Positions 27,462-37,884 of a stretch of 64,000 bases of DNA are shown in pieces (the stretch's first letter is position 1; every line of letters starts with the position of its first letter). A program made the position numbers and the translations under genes. This DNA is from Chitinophaga sp. H8. Lineage in GTDB: Bacteria; Bacteroidota; Bacteroidia; Chitinophagales; Chitinophagaceae. The stretch spans positions 372,001 to 436,000 of the forward strand of contig NZ_JBEXAC010000002.1 of the NCBI RefSeq assembly GCF_040567655.1, in the 5' to 3' direction. A model generated the notes under the pieces. The model was not told the DNA's origin and searched no databases. It saw nothing but the letters and a program-made list of their open reading frames with translations.

Positions 27462-28892
27462 TCAGCTATATTGTCTTTTCAACAGTTCAGGATGATCCTG
27501 GCTTACCTTCATCAACAGTTCGCCAAAGAGGGTATTAGCCCAGGCAAACCATTTCCGGGTAAATTTCGTAGGGTCATTTTTATGATAAGATTCATGGATA
27601 AAACCGGTATCGCCATCGGTATTACGCAGCGCATGCAGGCATTCTGCAATCTCTTCCTTATCATTGGAAGTAAGCGCCCGCATAATAACGCTCATAGGCC
27701 ATATGTAATCTTCGCCGGTGTGTGGGCTACCTACACCATCACCATATTTCCCCCGGTAAAACCAGGGATGAAAGCTGCTCCATACAAAATGACGGGAAGC
27801 CTGGTATAAAGGATCAGCAGCAGTAGTATATCCCAGGTAAGGGATGGATAGCAAACTAGGTACATTAGTATCATCTATAAATAAGCGATTCCCATATCCA
27901 TCTACCTCAAATCCATACATATTGCCCAGCTTAGGGTGTTCTACAATAGCATAAGCTTTAATGGCCCTGTCCACTTCATCGGCCAGCATAGCACATTCTT
28001 TGGCAAAGGCAGCGTCCTGCAGCACGTTATCACTGATCTCAGCCAATTGCTGCAGGGATACTACCGCAAACATGTTGGAAGGGATCAGGAAAGGGAATAC
28101 CGTAGCATCATCAGACGGGCGGAAGATAGATACAATCAGCCCTACCGGCAACATAGGCGCCCCATAACCGGAATTAGGCACCGTATCTGACTGCCAGGCA
28201 GTAACCCGCTGAAATTTATAAGGTCCTTTCCCTTCCTTGCGCTGCTGCTCCTTAAATGTTTTTACGATCAGGCGCGCTGCTTTACGGTAATTATCATCAA
28301 ACACCTTGGTATCTCCGCTTATTTTCCAGTAATGATAGGCCAGGCGCACCGGATAACACAATGAATCTATTTCCCACTTGCGCTCATGCAGTTCCGGCTT
28401 CATATCTGTCAGGTCCTTTTCCCATTCACTACCGGTAGGACCATCATTGAAAGCATTGGCATAAGGATCTATCAGGATGCATTTCGTCTGACGGTTAATC
28501 ACCCCTGCCACCATTTGCTGCAGTTTGGCATCATCCTTTACCAAAGGCAGGTAAGGCCATACCTGTGCAGAAGAATCCCTCAGCCACATCGCATTTATAT
28601 CCCCTGTGATCACAAAGGTATCCGGACGGCCATCTATCATTTTAAAATTGACGGTGGTATCCAGTGTATTGGGAAAACAGTTTTCAAACATCCAGGCCAG
28701 CTTAGGGTCTGCTATTTGTTTTTTGATGTTTACAATGGTTTTTTCTACCGCTTCACTGGTAAATTTACGCTGGGACAACGGAGGCCGTTGTGAGGTATAA
28801 TTACTCTTCCCAAAAACCACCTTTGGCAGTCCTAGCCCTACGGCTCCCGCCAGCACACTGCTGTTGCGTAAAAAATCTCTTCTCGATGTCAT
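27462..28892 (-). CDS. Glycoside hydrolase family 125 exo-alpha-1,6-mannosidase
   Basis: Exported mannosidase of 476 residues that removes non-reducing alpha-1,6-linked mannose from glycans. A twin-arginine signal is seen (TSRRDFLRNSSVLAGAVGLG), which would send a folded protein to the periplasm. Family features: TGDINAMWLRDSSAQVWPYL near 95-114, the WLRDS motif typical of GH125, ANAFNDGPTGSEW near 150, and SPHTGEDYIWPMSVIMRAL near 393. The enzyme family is metal-independent and inverting. It heads an operon with two MutS-like ATPases, a pairing with no obvious functional reason. It is preceded by a repeat-rich region that must hold the promoter. Confidence 0.92.
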   Translation of the reverse strand: MTSRRDFLRNSSVLAGAVGLGLPKVVFGKSNYTSQRPPLSQRKFTSEAVEKTIVNIKKQIADPKLAWMFENCFPNTLDTTVNFKMIDGRPDTFVITGDINAMWLRDSSAQVWPYLPLVKDDAKLQQMVAGVINRQTKCILIDPYANAFNDGPTGSEWEKDLTDMKPELHERKWEIDSLCYPVRLAYHYWKISGDTKVFDDNYRKAARLIVKTFKEQQRKEGKGPYKFQRVTAWQSDTVPNSGYGAPMLPVGLIVSIFRPSDDATVFPFLIPSNMFAVVSLQQLAEISDNVLQDAAFAKECAMLADEVDRAIKAYAIVEHPKLGNMYGFEVDGYGNRLFIDDTNVPSLLSIPYLGYTTAADPLYQASRHFVWSSFHPWFYRGKYGDGVGSPHTGEDYIWPMSVIMRALTSNDKEEIAECLHALRNTDGDTGFIHESYHKNDPTKFTRKWFAWANTLFGELLMKVSQDHPELLKRQYS

Positions 28893-28979
28893 AACAAGTA
28901 TTAAAATTTACGATGCTGTTTTATCCTTCCGCTGCTAACAGGGGTGTAAAATAAAGAAAATGGACCATTTAGTAAGCTA
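28893..28979. other. Short leader between GH125 gene and repeat island
   Basis: 87 bases upstream of the GH125 ATG with no ORF. This is where a promoter for the GH125-MutS operon would be expected, but no clear TAnnTTTG box is visible. Confidence 0.35.
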
Positions 28980-29090
28980 TTAGCTGTTAGCTCAAATGCA
29001 GCGAAGGTGAGGAACGGTTAGTTTTTAGCTCAATGCAGTGGATGGAGGAGCGATTAGCTTTTAACTTAAATGCAGCGGATGAAGGAGCTT
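28980..29090. repeat. Three imperfect tandem copies of a 36-38 bp unit
   Basis: Units at 28980-29017, 29018-29053 and 29054-29090. Each begins TTAG, contains TTAGCTCAA or a variant followed by ATGCAG, and ends in a purine-rich GGATGGAGGAGC-like tail. No coding potential. The unit is shared, inverted, with the sequence at 29356-29383. Confidence 0.75.
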
Positions 29091-29164
29091 TAATGAGTTG
29101 CTCGCCTATGGGTTAAAATTGTACCAGGTTACGGTTTTTGTGATACCCTTTTTTATAGCCTTTT

Positions 29165-29230
29165 ATGCTTTATCCATGCTCTATCTATGCTTTTACTATG
29201 CTCTAACTATGCTTTAACCATGCTCTAAGG
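29165..29230. repeat. Six tandem copies of an 11-bp repeat
   Basis: ATGCTTTATCC, ATGCTCTATCT, ATGCTTTTACT, ATGCTCTAACT, ATGCTTTAACC and ATGCTCTAAGG run head to tail without gaps. Odd and even copies alternate TTT/TCT at positions 5-7, so a 22-bp higher-order unit may be the one that was amplified. Confidence 0.85.
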
Positions 29231-29402
29231 TAGGCTTGGCTTGCCTTTTTCTTCTCCAGAAAGCACTTTACATGCTAACCTTTAGATACTATTATGACTT
29301 TACACAAATAGATAAACAGACTAAGGGCTAAAGACTAAGGGTTAACCGCTTCTCTCCTTCGCTGCATTTGAGCTAACAGCTAACCCGCTAATAGCTAACC
29401 GC

Positions 29403-29446
29403 TTAAAAAAAACCTCCAGCCTGTATTTAAACAGACTGGAGGTTTT
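29403..29446 (-). terminator. Rho-independent terminator after icmF
   Basis: Stem AACCTCCAG-CTGT with ACAG-CTGGAGGTT (29411-29442) with one mismatch, loop ATTTAA, and an A-run at 29405-29412 that gives a U-tract on the minus strand. It is about 45 bases after the icmF stop codon. Confidence 0.88.
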
Positions 29447-29492
29447 GTCTAAATGAGCATATCAGCGTTTTTAAGGCCTTATAATGCGGTAA

Positions 29493-32400
29493 TTACATAT
29501 TGCGGCGGTATTGTCCGCCTACTTCGTATAATGCGTGTGTAATCTGCCCCAGCGAACAATGTTTCACTGTTTCCATCAGCTCGGCAAATAAGTTGCCATT
29601 GTTAATGGCTACCTGCTGTAGTTTTTTCAAGGCTGCGGCACTTTTATGCCCATGTCGTTGCTGGAAAGCCGTTAAGGTACTGATCTGGAACTCTTTTTCT
29701 TCCCTGGTAGAGCGGATCACCTCTGCTGGTATAATGGTGGGAGAACCATTCTTATTGAGGAAGGTGTTTACCCCTACAATCGGAAATGCGCCGGTATGCT
29801 TTAAGGATTCGTAGTAGAGGCTTTCTTCCTGGATCTTATTCCGCTGGTACATACGTTCCATTGCTCCCAGTACCCCACCCCGTTCTGTAATACGGTTAAA
29901 CTCCATTAACACCGCTTCTTCCACCAGGTCTGTCAGCTCTTCAATAAAGAAAGATCCCTGTACCGGGTTCTCATTTTTCGCGGTACCCAGTTCACGGTTA
30001 ATGATCAGCTGTATAGCCATGGCCCTCCTTACACTTTCTTCTGTAGGAGTGGTGATAGCCTCATCATAAGCATTGGTATGCAGGGAATTACAGTTATCAT
30101 AAATCGCGTACAATGCCTGTAGCGTAGTACGGATATCATTAAAGTCGATCTCCTGTGCGTGCAGGCTGCGTCCGGATGTCTGGATATGGTATTTCAGTTT
30201 TTGGGAGCGGTCATTTCCTTTATACTTGTACTTGATTGCCTTGGCCCAGATCCTTCTGGCTACCCGGCCTATCACCGCATATTCGGGATCCATCCCATTG
30301 CTGAAAAAGAAAGACAGGTTAGGCGCAAAATCGTCTATATGCATACCCCGGCTCAGGTAATACTCCACGTACGTGAACCCATTAGACAAGGTAAACGCCA
30401 GTTGGGTAATCGGATTAGCACCTGCCTCTGCAATATGATAGCCGGAGATACTTACAGAATAGAAATTCCTTACCTGCTGGTGAATAAAATATTCCTGTAC
30501 ATCGCCCATTAATTTCAGGGCAAATTCTGTAGAAAAGATACAGGTATTCTGCGCCTGGTCTTCTTTCAGGATGTCTGCCTGAACAGTACCGCGCACGGTG
30601 CTCAGCGCCTGTGCTTTTATCTTTTCATACACTGCCTTGTCCAGCACCTCATCACCGGAAATACCCAGCAACTGTAAGCCCAGGCCATCATTGCCAGCTG
30701 GCAGCTCACCATTATAGTGCGGTAACGCCTCGTTCTTAAATTTCTCTTTTATGGTAGCGGCTACTTTTTCGGTAAGGTCATTCGCTGCAATATATTTTTC
30801 GCATTGCTGATCAATGGCTGCATTCATAAAAAATGCCAGCAGTATAGGTGCCGGACCATTAATGGTCATGGACACCGATGTTTTAGGATCACAGAGATCA
30901 AAACCGCTGTACAATTTCTTAGCATCATCCACTGTGGCAATGCTCACCCCGGAGTTGCCCACCTTGCCATAAATATCGGGGCGGTAAGCAGGGTCTTCTC
31001 CATAAAGGGTTACGCTGTCAAAAGCGGTAGACAAGCGTTTTGCCGGCTGATCCAATGACACATAGTGAAAGCGCTTATTGGTCCTTTCCGGTCCGCCTTC
31101 TCCGGCAAACATGCGGGTAGGGTCTTCGCCCTCCCGTTTCAACGGAAATACCCCAGCCGCATATGGGAACTCTCCCGGCAGGTTTTCTGTAAGCTGCCAG
31201 CGTAGTATATCTCCCCAATCCTGGTATTTAGGCAGGCTTACTTTAGGAATACGGGAGTGCGATAAGCTTTCAGAAAACAAAGGCAGTTTGATTACTTTAT
31301 CCCGCACCTGGAATTCATAAAAATCGGCGGTAAACTTTTTCACCAGCGCAGGCCATCCTGTTATCAGGGCTTTGCAATCTGTATGCAGTTCCTGCTCCAG
31401 GTGTTTTTTGATATCAGCCAGTGGTGCTTCCGGCACACCCGGCATCTTCATCACCCCCTCCAGCTGATACAGCTTGGAAGCCAGGGCGCATTGTTCATTT
31501 ACCCATTTGCTGTAATCTGCAATAGCTTCTGTTATTTCTGCCAGATAGCGTACCCGTGCAGGTGGAATGATCTGTGATTTGGTAGTGGTAGATTTAATAC
31601 TTTCATGTGCCAGTGTACCAAATGCAACACCAGTCTTTGCTATTATTTTTTCCATCACCCGTTCAAACAGCAGGTTAATACCCGCATCATTAAACTGGGA
31701 AGCAATGGTGCCTACTACCGGCAATTCATCTTCTTTTGCTTCCCATAAAGTGTGGTTACGTTTGTATTGTTTACGCACATCATGCAATGCATCCAGTGCA
31801 CCGGCTTTATCAAACTTATTGATTGCAATTACATCTGCATAGTCCAGCATATTAATCTTTTCCAGCTGGGAAGCCGCTCCGTATTCCGGTGTCATTACAT
31901 ACAGCGACACATCGCAGTAATCAGTAATAGCCGTATCGCTTTGGCCAATACCGGATGTTTCCAGGATGATAAAATCAAACATGGCCAGTTTGCAGATATC
32001 GATAGCTTCCTGGATATGTTCGCTGATGGCCTTATCACTTTCGCGGGTAGCGAGAGAACGCATATAAGCTCTTGGGTGGTGGATTGCATTCATCCGGATA
32101 CGGTCGCCCAGTAAAGCCCCTCCTGTTTTCTTCTTGGAAGGATCCACAGAAATTACGGCTACCGTTTTATTATCGAAATGGGTTAAAAAGCGGCGTACCA
32201 GCTCATCTGTCACACTACTTTTACCAGCACCACCTGTACCGGTAATTCCTAATACAGCGCCAGCCCAGCCCTTTTCACGTGGGGCATCTTCCACCACTGT
32301 GCTACCGGCTACCGCAGGAGAACCAGCCAATGATTTTTGTTTTATTTTCTGTCCGTTAAGTAAAGGTACGGGCATTCCGTTTTCTGCCAGGGTGATAGCA

Positions 32401-32906
32401 CGGGCAATAATTTTGGCATCCTTTTCTTTACGCAGCAGGGCAGGATCATCCGCACCGCTGCCTTTGGCAAATGGCTGCTGTTCAAAATCACATTGCCGGA
32501 TCAGGTCCTCGATCATACCTTCCAGCCCCATATGCCGCCCGTCGTCCGGAGAGTAAAGCCGGGTAATACCATAAGCGTGCAACTCTTCAATTTCGGTGGG
32601 CAGAATGGTACCACCACCACCACCAAAAATCTTAACATGTCCGCTACCTTTTTCTTTCAGCAGGTCATACATGTATTTGAAAAATTCCACGTGCCCACCC
32701 TGATAAGAGGTAATCGCAATACCCTGTGCATCTTCCTGGATCGCGCAGTCTACAATCTCTGCGGCAGAGCGGTTATGTCCCAGGTGGATCACTTCCGCGC
32801 CTTTAGACTGCATAATGCGGCGCATAATATTAATAGCAGCATCATGGCCATCAAACAGCGCTGCGGCAGTAACAATACGAACTTTATGTTGCGGTGTATA
32901 TGACAT
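29493..32906 (-). CDS. icmF: Fused isobutyryl-CoA mutase IcmF (B12-binding, G-protein and mutase domains)
   Basis: Adenosylcobalamin-dependent radical enzyme of 1137 residues that interconverts isobutyryl-CoA and n-butyryl-CoA, carrying its own reactivating GTPase. The order of domains is that of IcmF, not methylmalonyl-CoA mutase. The B12 domain comes first with [11 protein letters not shown] (His21 ligand) and GGGGGTI near 95-101. The MeaI-like G-domain follows, with Walker [10 protein letters not shown] at 223-231 and NKFD near 365. A middle linker leads to the large TIM-barrel mutase domain with [20 protein letters not shown] near 840. In branched-chain or short-chain fatty acid metabolism it acts in the cytoplasm. 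Related acyl-CoA chemistry is possible (for example pivalyl-CoA). Single gene with its own terminator. Confidence 0.94.
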   Translation of the reverse strand: MSYTPQHKVRIVTAAALFDGHDAAINIMRRIMQSKGAEVIHLGHNRSAAEIVDCAIQEDAQGIAITSYQGGHVEFFKYMYDLLKEKGSGHVKIFGGGGGTILPTEIEELHAYGITRLYSPDDGRHMGLEGMIEDLIRQCDFEQQPFAKGSGADDPALLRKEKDAKIIARAITLAENGMPVPLLNGQKIKQKSLAGSPAVAGSTVVEDAPREKGWAGAVLGITGTGGAGKSSVTDELVRRFLTHFDNKTVAVISVDPSKKKTGGALLGDRIRMNAIHHPRAYMRSLATRESDKAISEHIQEAIDICKLAMFDFIILETSGIGQSDTAITDYCDVSLYVMTPEYGAASQLEKINMLDYADVIAINKFDKAGALDALHDVRKQYKRNHTLWEAKEDELPVVGTIASQFNDAGINLLFERVMEKIIAKTGVAFGTLAHESIKSTTTKSQIIPPARVRYLAEITEAIADYSKWVNEQCALASKLYQLEGVMKMPGVPEAPLADIKKHLEQELHTDCKALITGWPALVKKFTADFYEFQVRDKVIKLPLFSESLSHSRIPKVSLPKYQDWGDILRWQLTENLPGEFPYAAGVFPLKREGEDPTRMFAGEGGPERTNKRFHYVSLDQPAKRLSTAFDSVTLYGEDPAYRPDIYGKVGNSGVSIATVDDAKKLYSGFDLCDPKTSVSMTINGPAPILLAFFMNAAIDQQCEKYIAANDLTEKVAATIKEKFKNEALPHYNGELPAGNDGLGLQLLGISGDEVLDKAVYEKIKAQALSTVRGTVQADILKEDQAQNTCIFSTEFALKLMGDVQEYFIHQQVRNFYSVSISGYHIAEAGANPITQLAFTLSNGFTYVEYYLSRGMHIDDFAPNLSFFFSNGMDPEYAVIGRVARRIWAKAIKYKYKGNDRSQKLKYHIQTSGRSLHAQEIDFNDIRTTLQALYAIYDNCNSLHTNAYDEAITTPTEESVRRAMAIQLIINRELGTAKNENPVQGSFFIEELTDLVEEAVLMEFNRITERGGVLGAMERMYQRNKIQEESLYYESLKHTGAFPIVGVNTFLNKNGSPTIIPAEVIRSTREEKEFQISTLTAFQQRHGHKSAAALKKLQQVAINNGNLFAELMETVKHCSLGQITHALYEVGGQYRRNM

Positions 32907-33078
32907 ATAAATAATCAGTTTTTGCTGTCAGCCACCAGCCGGCAGCATACCATACAGAATATGCAAGTTACGAAAATAGCAGCGGTACCGCGCTCCTCAG
33001 CCGCAAAGCCGCAGAAATAGAATAGATTGAACAGGAAGGAAAACTTGTTGGAAATTATTCAAGTGATATGGAAAGTAG

Positions 33079-33092
33079 TTAACAATTGTTAA
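33079..33092. promoter_or_regulatory. Perfect 14-bp palindrome upstream of icmF
   Basis: TTAACAATTGTTAA is an exact palindrome about 173 bases upstream of the icmF start and 94 bases after the haloperoxidase-like gene. It could be an operator for a TetR or similar dimeric regulator. No binding protein is encoded nearby. Confidence 0.3.
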
Positions 33093-33185
33093 AGCCTTCC
33101 TGCCCTTTCAAACAGGGATAAGATGCTTTTAAATACCTGAAAATCATTCCCCTACCAGTATATTACGCAGCGGCAGCGATCACTG

Positions 33186-34520
33186 TTACTGTTCCATTTT
33201 CAGTTTTGTGATCACTTTCTGCCCTACCAGGTTGCCTTGCCGGGTACCTTCGGCTACCGCCGGGCGGAAATGGATACCTCCATACAGCCGGCTGGTAGCT
33301 GCATCATCGCTGGCTGCTATAAACGACGGAAATTCCCGTTCCGGCAATCCAAATTCCACTTCGGAACTATCCCGGAAATGGAATGGCTCTCCATATAACT
33401 GTGTGAGCACCGTAGCTGCCGCTGCGGAGGCCACACTATGCCCACTGGTATATTCCGGGAAAGGGGGTGTTTGCAAATGAGGTTTCCAGTTTTCATCCAT
33501 GTACTTATTGATCACTGTTTCCGGGCGTATCAGGTTGCTCCTGAATTTTTCGTCCCAGCATACAATGAATGCATCAGACAGGGCGATGGCCACCTTGGCA
33601 TAAGTACAAACCGTTTTTGCAAAATCGGCTTTGGCATTTTGAGCAGCTATACCGCAGATATTGATCCAGTGCCCTCCCGGGGTGATCTTTTTAGTAGCAA
33701 AAGAAACGTGGCCGCTAAGATTAACTTTATATGGATTGCAATCCCAGAAATCCGCGCTGTTGATCTGCTCCTCCGTAAGCGTATTGCCAATGGTGTAAAT
33801 CTCGTTTACCATCCGGTAAAAACCGCTGCTGGTATCTTTCATATTGAATACCGGTGGGCGTGCAGCAATAAACTCACTGGCAGTATCCAGTACAAAGGGG
33901 CGCAGTTCATTCCAGTGTGGTTCTATGGCAGCCATATAGGCCGGCGGGGTAGGTGTCCATCGGCCTTCTTCCTCCGTTACTGTATATTTTCCCCCGGCAC
34001 GGGTCTGCGCATATTGGTCCCCTTTACTCCAGCCCAATATAGCTGCGGACACCTGCTGGCCATAAGCTACCGTGCTTTTGAGCATATCGCCTGGCATACC
34101 CGCTGCCACTGCTTTTGCTTTCAGGCTATCTATCGCTGCCTGCAACCTGTTTTCCGAAAAGATCATGGCTTTTCCCGTAGTCGCCATAGCAATCATTGCC
34201 GCCAGGGGAAAATCTATCATTGCAGGCTCACTAGGTGCGGGGGTAGGTGGCAACCCATGTAACTGACCTGCCAGTGATTGGTACTGCTGCCCGCTGTGCG
34301 CCATCACTTCATACCCCGCAATAGTAGCATAAGCATAAATACGGCAAGCTACCGGCGGAGAAAAGATGTCATGTACAATTACATCCGTCAGCTGCTTTAC
34401 TGTTTGTGAATACAGTAAAGGATGATGCAAGCTTTTGTTGTCATAGGGCGGTGATGATTTACAGGCAAATAACAGTATTGTTATGGCCCCTGTTGTCACC
34501 AGGCATTTAATATATCGCAT
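33186..34520 (-). CDS. Vanadium-dependent haloperoxidase-type (PAP2 superfamily) lipoprotein
   Basis: Predicted exported lipoprotein of 444 residues; the lipobox ends in Cys20 (AITILLFAC). I prefer the ATG at 34520 over a TTG at 34526. The C-terminal half carries the vanadate/phosphate-binding set of the superfamily: RPETVIN (Arg), the PEYTSGHSVASA segment with SGH, and SRLYGGIHFRPA with Arg and His. The Lys-containing segment is NKYMDENWKP. Members of this Bacteroidota branch are usually called vanadium haloperoxidases, but acid phosphatase activity is equally possible. It follows the VCBS/ASPIC lipoprotein by two bases, so they are co-translated. Such pairs accompany SusC/SusD genes in many Bacteroidota. 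Confidence 0.85.
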   Translation of the reverse strand: MRYIKCLVTTGAITILLFACKSSPPYDNKSLHHPLLYSQTVKQLTDVIVHDIFSPPVACRIYAYATIAGYEVMAHSGQQYQSLAGQLHGLPPTPAPSEPAMIDFPLAAMIAMATTGKAMIFSENRLQAAIDSLKAKAVAAGMPGDMLKSTVAYGQQVSAAILGWSKGDQYAQTRAGGKYTVTEEEGRWTPTPPAYMAAIEPHWNELRPFVLDTASEFIAARPPVFNMKDTSSGFYRMVNEIYTIGNTLTEEQINSADFWDCNPYKVNLSGHVSFATKKITPGGHWINICGIAAQNAKADFAKTVCTYAKVAIALSDAFIVCWDEKFRSNLIRPETVINKYMDENWKPHLQTPPFPEYTSGHSVASAAAATVLTQLYGEPFHFRDSSEVEFGLPEREFPSFIAASDDAATSRLYGGIHFRPAVAEGTRQGNLVGQKVITKLKMEQ

Positions 34521-34522
34521 AT

Positions 34523-37500
34523 TCAATGATTCCTTGAAAAGAAAAGCAGGCGGTTGTTATTCCGGCTTACTACAAATAGTTGCTGGCCATTGATAGTTCG
34601 CAGCATTTTCACATCTCTTACTTCTCCACTCACGTTCCAGCCAGATTTCAATACGGGTAATGCCTCCCATCCTTTTCCTCCGCTACTCAACAACACACTT
34701 CCTCCATTAGCATCATACCGCCCTTCATAAGGCAGTACGCCATAAAAATTACCACCTGTTATCAGATCAGGTTTTCCATCCATATTCACATCTCCTGCAT
34801 AGATAGCCATTACGGGTGACCACTGCGCCGGAGCAGGTAATGCCGCCGGGGTAAACTTCCCTTTTTTATTGTTCCACAAAACGCAGGACTGCAAAATAGT
34901 AGCCTGCATTTTTCTTGCAGTATCCAAACCACGCCCAAAAACCTGCTCTACCGTTTGTCCGGCAAAGCTTTTATAGGTGGTATACTTTTTCCTAATAATT
35001 GCCGGCAATTGTTTTTCCAGTTCTTCTTTTCCTAAAAACGTGTAGTATTTACCGTTGTTGGCATAACTCATGATCTGATCCGGCACAGTATTACCATCCA
35101 TATCAGCTACATACAATCTGAGGGGGTATTGCATGCTTGCCTTCAGCTTGGAATTGGTGCCCCAATTACCCAATACAATATCCACTGCACCATCTCCATT
35201 CAGATCAGCAACCTGCATGGATTGCCACCAGCCCGTGTAATCCTGTAAGCCGGTATTGGCAGTAATCTCTGTGAGCTTTCCTTTGACGTTGTGAAATATT
35301 TTTACCGGCATCCATTCCCCTGCCACCAGCAAATCCGGCCAGCCATCATTATCTATATCTGCCCAGGCAGCAGTAGTGATCATACCTGCATATTGTACTG
35401 CCGGCGCTGCTTTGTGAGTGATCACCGTAAAATTCCCTTGGCCGTCATTTTCCAGCAGGAAGCTTTCGGGAACAGTGCCATAATGCTGGGAATGTACGCG
35501 TCCGCCTATAAACAAATCCAGATCGCCATCCCTATCAATATCAGCAGCACATACCACCGACTTATTACCGTAGAGGGCTGGTAACCCATCCGATTTATGA
35601 AAACGGCCTTCTCCGTCATTGATATATAACCTATCCAGCAACTCCGGCGCATTGCCCCAAAATTCGTTGCCCCCACTTACTACATAGAGGTCCGGCAGCT
35701 GGTCGCCGTTCACATCAACCAGCAAGGCCGCCACATCTTCGCTCCCTGCATCCTTACCTAACACGTCTTCACTTACGCTGATAAAATTACCATCAGCCTG
35801 CTGCATCAATAACTTACCTGCTTGTCCCCGGGCTCCTCCGGCATAAAAATCATCCAGCCCATCTCCATTGATATCTCCTACTGCCAGTTGCGGACCGCTA
35901 GTGGATTGCTGATGCGGAATAAACAGCTGCCGGTTAAAATCTATAAACCCGTTTTCCTTATGCTGATAATCGATGGTGATACTATCCGTTACATCTACAA
36001 ATAAAGGCGCACTATCTTTCCCACCTGGCACAAAAGCAGCATTCCCATTTTTGGCGGCCCTTTTATCCAGCGTTAATGTCTGGTCTACCTTTACATTGGT
36101 GAGTAATTGTACGGTATTATCCGGCCACACCACTTCCAGGCTATCTACCACCCTGTCTTCTCCCAGGCCGAATAATACTCCCGGCGCTACACTGCTTTCA
36201 AACCCACGGGTAAGCATATGGTAACCAAATTGTGTGCGTGTTTTTGTTTTAACCGCCACTTTAGCCCCAATACCGGCCGTATTCCCCCCCTCCCCTCTAA
36301 ACATAATTTGCAGGTAATGATATCCGTTTATTTCCCTGGCTTTGTTGCGGTAGATACTTGCCGGTGCGTTAATGCGGTTTACTACCAGGTCCAGATCGCC
36401 GTCATTGTCCAGATCAGCATAGGAAGCTCCGTTAGACCAACCAAGTTCGCTCATGCCCCAGCTGGCAGAACGATCATTGAACACCAGACTGTCGGTACCC
36501 TGAAAAATATAATTATGCCATTTGCCTGCCGGCATTTGTTCCAGTACTGTCTTATCCAGTTTATGAGAAGTGCGCATGGATTGCTGCAACTGGCCATTAT
36601 CAATGTATTTAATATAGTCAAGATCGTTAGGCCTTCGCACAATCCCTGCGCTGACAAAAATGTCTTTCCGGCCATCGTTGTCAAAGTCGGCCATCAGCGG
36701 GCTCCAGCTCCAGTCGGTTGCAGCCACACCGCTGTACAGTGCAATATCACTAAAGTGGGTTCCTCCACCGGTATTTAGCTGCAAACAATTACGGGAATAC
36801 TGATAATGATAGCCAAAGTTCTTCTTGTAATTATAAATATCCAGGGGATCATCTCCACCAGACGATTTCAATACCTTTTCATCGTCTGCCAGCATATCCA
36901 ATGTCATGATATCCGGCCACCCATCATTGTTCACATCTGCAATATCCGACCCCATAGAGAACCGGCTTTCATGTTCCAGTGCGGTTGTATTTATTTCCCG
37001 GAAAGTGCCATTTCCGTTATTGAGGTAATAGTAATCATTTTCGTGAAAATCATTGCTGATATACAAGTCCGGCCAGCCATCATGATTCATGTCTGCTACT
37101 GCAATTCCCAGCCCATATCCGATAGCACTGCTGTAAATGCCTGCCTCCTGTGTTACATCTACAAAATAGCCGCCTTCATTACGGAACAGCTGATCACCTG
37201 CTATAGCACTTTTTACGCGGCGTATGGACGTATCGCTGTAATTCGCATTGCTGTGAACAGAATGCTTGAGCAGGTACATATCCAGATCACCATCTTTATC
37301 ATAATCAAAAAAGGCAGCCTGGGTGCATAATCCCTGTACATTTATGCCCCATCGGGCAGCCTCTTCTTTAAAGGTTCCATTCCGCTGATTGATGAACAAT
37401 TGATTTGTGGATGACAGTCCCAGGTACCCACCTACCGTACAAACATAAATATCCAGCCAGCCATCGCCATTTACATCAGCCATTGTTACCCCTGTAGTCC

Positions 37501-37870
37501 AGCCAGCCTTACCAGCCACACCTCCTTTGGCGGTAATGTCTTCAAATTTTAAATTGCCTTTGTTCAGGTATAATTTATTGCCGCCCTGATTAGCCGTAAA
37601 ATAGATATCCGGTAATCCATCCTGATTGATATCCCCGATAGCTACACCACCACCATTATAGAAGTACAGATAATCCAGGATACCGAGGGAGTCTGTATCC
37701 TCCACTTTGTTTACAAAATCAATACCTGTACCTGCTGGCGGCAACTGCTCAAAGAGGGGCATAGCAGTATGTGTGCAGGAAGTGATCAAAAACAATAGCG
37801 CGATGACAGTTATACTCCGGTAGCGTTTTGCCTGTCCCGGAAGAACAATACGTGGAAATAACAAATGCAT
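34523..37870 (-). CDS. VCBS/FG-GAP repeat lipoprotein with ASPIC/UnbV domain
   Basis: Large surface or periplasmic lipoprotein of 1115 residues; signal sequence with lipobox LFLITSC (Cys32). At least ten FG-GAP/VCBS repeats of beta-propeller type are seen as D-x-[ND]-x-DG-x-x-D calcium-binding loops, for example DINQDGLPD, DVNGDGWLD, DYDKDGDLD, DMNHDGWPD, DFDNDGRKD and DLDNDGDLD. Between residues of about 505 and 590 lies an ASPIC/UnbV segment (LQIMFRGEGGNTAGIGAKVAV, then SLEVVWPDNTVQLL). A second propeller series follows to the C-terminus. Such proteins bind sugars or partner proteins, exact ligand unknown. It sits between the GyrI-like gene (14 bases) and the haloperoxidase gene. Confidence 0.9.
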   Translation of the reverse strand: MHLLFPRIVLPGQAKRYRSITVIALLFLITSCTHTAMPLFEQLPPAGTGIDFVNKVEDTDSLGILDYLYFYNGGGVAIGDINQDGLPDIYFTANQGGNKLYLNKGNLKFEDITAKGGVAGKAGWTTGVTMADVNGDGWLDIYVCTVGGYLGLSSTNQLFINQRNGTFKEEAARWGINVQGLCTQAAFFDYDKDGDLDMYLLKHSVHSNANYSDTSIRRVKSAIAGDQLFRNEGGYFVDVTQEAGIYSSAIGYGLGIAVADMNHDGWPDLYISNDFHENDYYYLNNGNGTFREINTTALEHESRFSMGSDIADVNNDGWPDIMTLDMLADDEKVLKSSGGDDPLDIYNYKKNFGYHYQYSRNCLQLNTGGGTHFSDIALYSGVAATDWSWSPLMADFDNDGRKDIFVSAGIVRRPNDLDYIKYIDNGQLQQSMRTSHKLDKTVLEQMPAGKWHNYIFQGTDSLVFNDRSASWGMSELGWSNGASYADLDNDGDLDLVVNRINAPASIYRNKAREINGYHYLQIMFRGEGGNTAGIGAKVAVKTKTRTQFGYHMLTRGFESSVAPGVLFGLGEDRVVDSLEVVWPDNTVQLLTNVKVDQTLTLDKRAAKNGNAAFVPGGKDSAPLFVDVTDSITIDYQHKENGFIDFNRQLFIPHQQSTSGPQLAVGDINGDGLDDFYAGGARGQAGKLLMQQADGNFISVSEDVLGKDAGSEDVAALLVDVNGDQLPDLYVVSGGNEFWGNAPELLDRLYINDGEGRFHKSDGLPALYGNKSVVCAADIDRDGDLDLFIGGRVHSQHYGTVPESFLLENDGQGNFTVITHKAAPAVQYAGMITTAAWADIDNDGWPDLLVAGEWMPVKIFHNVKGKLTEITANTGLQDYTGWWQSMQVADLNGDGAVDIVLGNWGTNSKLKASMQYPLRLYVADMDGNTVPDQIMSYANNGKYYTFLGKEELEKQLPAIIRKKYTTYKSFAGQTVEQVFGRGLDTARKMQATILQSCVLWNNKKGKFTPAALPAPAQWSPVMAIYAGDVNMDGKPDLITGGNFYGVLPYEGRYDANGGSVLLSSGGKGWEALPVLKSGWNVSGEVRDVKMLRTINGQQLFVVSRNNNRLLFFSRNH

Positions 37871-37884
37871 TTAGATCAGGTTAA

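Larger units (their letters stand above)
28980..29383. repeat. Perfect 28-bp inverted repeat enclosing 348 bp (MITE-like island)
   Basis: Left arm 28980-29007 (starts TTAGCTGTTAGC) and right arm 29356-29383 (ends GCTAACAGCTAA) are exact reverse complements over 28 bases. Between them are the rest of the tandem units and a run of six 11-bp repeats, but no transposase or other ORF. It sits exactly between two minus-strand genes. Confidence 0.8.

Noticed and set aside
33438..34262. 274-codon plus-strand ORF
   Set aside because: It is fully antisense to the haloperoxidase-type gene, which has all family motifs. The reverse frame is long only through base composition.
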